DNA from: JANNYA01 sp043754435
GTDB lineage: Bacteria > Pseudomonadota > Gammaproteobacteria > Xanthomonadales > SZUA-5
Length of the DNA: 62,643 nucleotides
Assembly (NCBI GenBank): GCA_043754435.1
Contig: JAYUUS010000020.1
Coordinates: 1 to 62,643 of the forward strand
Direction of reading: 5' to 3'
Position 1 is the stretch's first letter. Every line of letters starts with the position of its first letter. The notes beneath the pieces were generated by a model. The model did not search any database, was not told the DNA's origin, and saw only the letters and a program-made list of their open reading frames with translations. Of the stretch, positions 61,416 to 62,643 are shown in pieces. Position numbers and translations under genes: made by a program.

Positions 61416-62498
61416 ATGCACATTCAGCGGCTATTGATTGATCGCTTACGCTGCTTAGATAAAGTTGAACTTAATCTTGGGCCGGGTTTGCATGTTTTTG
61501 TTGGGTCAAACGGTTCGGGCAAAACCTCAGTTTTAGAAGCGGCGGCGCTGCTTGGGTCGGGCCGCTCGTTTCGTGCGGGTGCTCAGGACGCTTTGATCGC
61601 GCGTGGCGCGGATAAGCTTTCTGTCTTTGCTGAGCTTGAGATATTCAGTGATGTGCACCAAGTCGGTTTTGAGCGCTCGCGTAAAGGTTGGCGGGGGCGT
61701 TTGAACGGCTTAGACATCACTCAGCTGACGCAATTGGTACGCCTTGCCCCAATTTGGGTGGTTGAACCCAACTCACATGAATTGATTTCCGGGGGTTCTG
61801 AAGCACGCCGGGCGCTGATCGACTGGCTTTTGTTCCACGTAGAACCTAGTTTTGCGGGAATCGCGGCGCGCTACAAGGCGGCATTGAGGCAGCGTAATGC
61901 CCTGTTAAAATTTGAAAGCGATGCTAAGGAACTTGAAGCTTGGACGGCGATGGTGGTCGTTTTGGGCACTGAGTTAGCGGAGCTACGCAATCGTTATATA
62001 CCGGAGTGGATCAGTGCGGTGCGGGAAAGTGCTGCGCGTTTGTTGCCGGAGTTGGGTGCGGTGTCACTGAGCTTTAAATCGGGTTGGCCCAGCGAGCTGA
62101 GTGCGACTGAAGCAATGGCGGCGCGATTAGTGCGTGATCGCGCTTTAGGGTACACCAGCGCTGGCCCGCATCGTGCCGATTGGAGTTTGAGTTTCGAGCA
62201 TGCGCCAGCGCGTGAGCAATTTTCGCGCGGTCAAACAAAAAATGCCTGCTTAAGCGCGGTGTTTGGCACGCTCAGCAGCTATCATGCGCACAGTGGTGAA
62301 AAGCCGGTTTTATGCTTAGATGATTTGTTTTCAGAGTTAGATATAGAGCACCAAGCGCACTGTTTAAGACTTGCGTTTGAAGTCGCCGATCAGGTGTTGG
62401 TGACAGGTGTGGCGTTGAGTGAAGCGATCAGCGCTTGGCCCGGAAAGCTCAAGGTATGGGAAGTTAATCTTGGTGCGGTTACTTCACGGTTCAATTAG
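61416..62498 (+). CDS. recF: DNA replication and repair protein RecF
   Basis: A 360-residue SMC-like ATPase that helps load RecA at gaps. Walker A is FVGSNGSGKTSVLEAAALLGSGRSFR, the signature region is FSRGQTKNACLSAVF, and Walker B is PVLCLDDLFSELD. TSAGPHRADW is also conserved. It starts 2 bases after the phosphatase gene. A parS-like 16-mer with one mismatch lies within it at 61831-61846, but it encodes the conserved FHVEP word. Confidence 0.95.
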   Translation: MHIQRLLIDRLRCLDKVELNLGPGLHVFVGSNGSGKTSVLEAAALLGSGRSFRAGAQDALIARGADKLSVFAELEIFSDVHQVGFERSRKGWRGRLNGLDITQLTQLVRLAPIWVVEPNSHELISGGSEARRALIDWLLFHVEPSFAGIAARYKAALRQRNALLKFESDAKELEAWTAMVVVLGTELAELRNRYIPEWISAVRESAARLLPELGAVSLSFKSGWPSELSATEAMAARLVRDRALGYTSAGPHRADWSLSFEHAPAREQFSRGQTKNACLSAVFGTLSSYHAHSGEKPVLCLDDLFSELDIEHQAHCLRLAFEVADQVLVTGVALSEAISAWPGKLKVWEVNLGAVTSRFN

Positions 62499-62550
62499 TC
62501 GGCACATTATTTCTTCCACGTGGAACGTCTCGAACCTATGTGGAGCTAGC

Positions 62551-62643
62551 AGGCTGTTGAAATTCACGCACCCATTTCCCCGACAGCGTCAAGCCCACTA
62601 AAAAATTAGCAATTTTCAGGTTTATTTAACTTAAAAACCGCCT
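62551..62643. mobile_element. Probable insertion-sequence edge running off the window
   Basis: From 62551 the sequence reads aggctgttgaaattcacgca, a start similar to the IS-like terminal repeats and to the element at 18164-18338. It continues to the window end. No transposase domain is visible in the 93 bases present. Confidence 0.35.

Noticed and set aside
61831..61846. parS-like 16-mer inside recF
   Set aside because: It has a mismatch and encodes the conserved RecF word FHVEP, so the resemblance may be due to the protein. It was not counted with the firm sites.
62512..62527. parS-like tcttccacgtggaacg after recF
   Set aside because: Only the inner 12 bases ttccacgtggaa are kept and the outer bases differ. 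It is suggestive but weaker than the five sites listed.
1..62643. CRISPR arrays, tRNA or rRNA genes
   Set aside because: No regularly spaced identical repeats, no tRNA cloverleaf with GTTCGA-type arm and no rRNA-like stretch was recognised by eye. A dedicated scan was not possible.

Overview
The window looks like chromosomal DNA of a Gram-negative proteobacterium, most likely a gammaproteobacterium. It carries MinCDE, LipB, Lgt, an AmgK/MurU wall-recycling pair, a beta-class GST and a complete atpIBEFHAGDC operon. The c subunit and general style recall xanthomonad-like lineages, but that is an impression from memory. The region is close to the replication origin: dnaN-recF follow an origin-like spacer, gyrB lies about 14 kb away, and several parS-like palindromes cluster between 43.1 and 47.0 kb.

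Layout. 0-5.7 kb: end of a Xer recombinase, a HigBA-type toxin-antitoxin pair, an ELM1-like protein, a nitroreductase, lipB with a hydrolase, an RHS remnant and a secreted beta-propeller. 5.8-12.2 kb: VIT transporter, secreted unknown, lgt, lipoprotein, and an ilvE-ppk2-nitroreductase operon. 12.2-14.1 kb: a decayed accessory patch in which a helicase fragment is fused antisense into a PIN toxin gene, plus a gene remnant and palindromic repeats. 14.1-22.3 kb: accA, deaD, small accessory genes with a MITE-like element, a minCDE cluster and a GNAT gene.

22.5-27.4 kb holds the most interesting locus. A two-component system precedes a compact lasso-type RiPP cluster: a 53-residue precursor, an HprK-like kinase, a B2 leader protease and a PqqD-like recognition protein. 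No cyclase or exporter is present. It is followed, with overlapping ends, by nth and a small pore-like membrane protein.

27.4-34 kb: a toxin-antitoxin pair in operon with yoaA, murU/amgK, and an ABC importer without a binding protein. 34-41.7 kb: the ATP synthase operon, with unusual hairpin repeats between atpE and atpF. 41.8-51.2 kb: pepP, parS sites, gyrB, comEA-like gene, orphan VapB, three AIM24 paralogues and an SLC13 transporter. 51.4-58.1 kb: GST, enoyl-CoA hydratase, DUF465, EamA transporter, membrane protein and a lone gcvP behind a tandem glycine riboswitch. 58.1-62.6 kb: pgk, an oriC-like spacer with DnaA boxes and a CTA-repeat DnaA-trio, then dnaN, a HAD phosphatase and recF. The window ends in what looks like the edge of an insertion sequence.

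All calls come from reading the sequence and from memory of the families. No searches, alignments or foldings were run.
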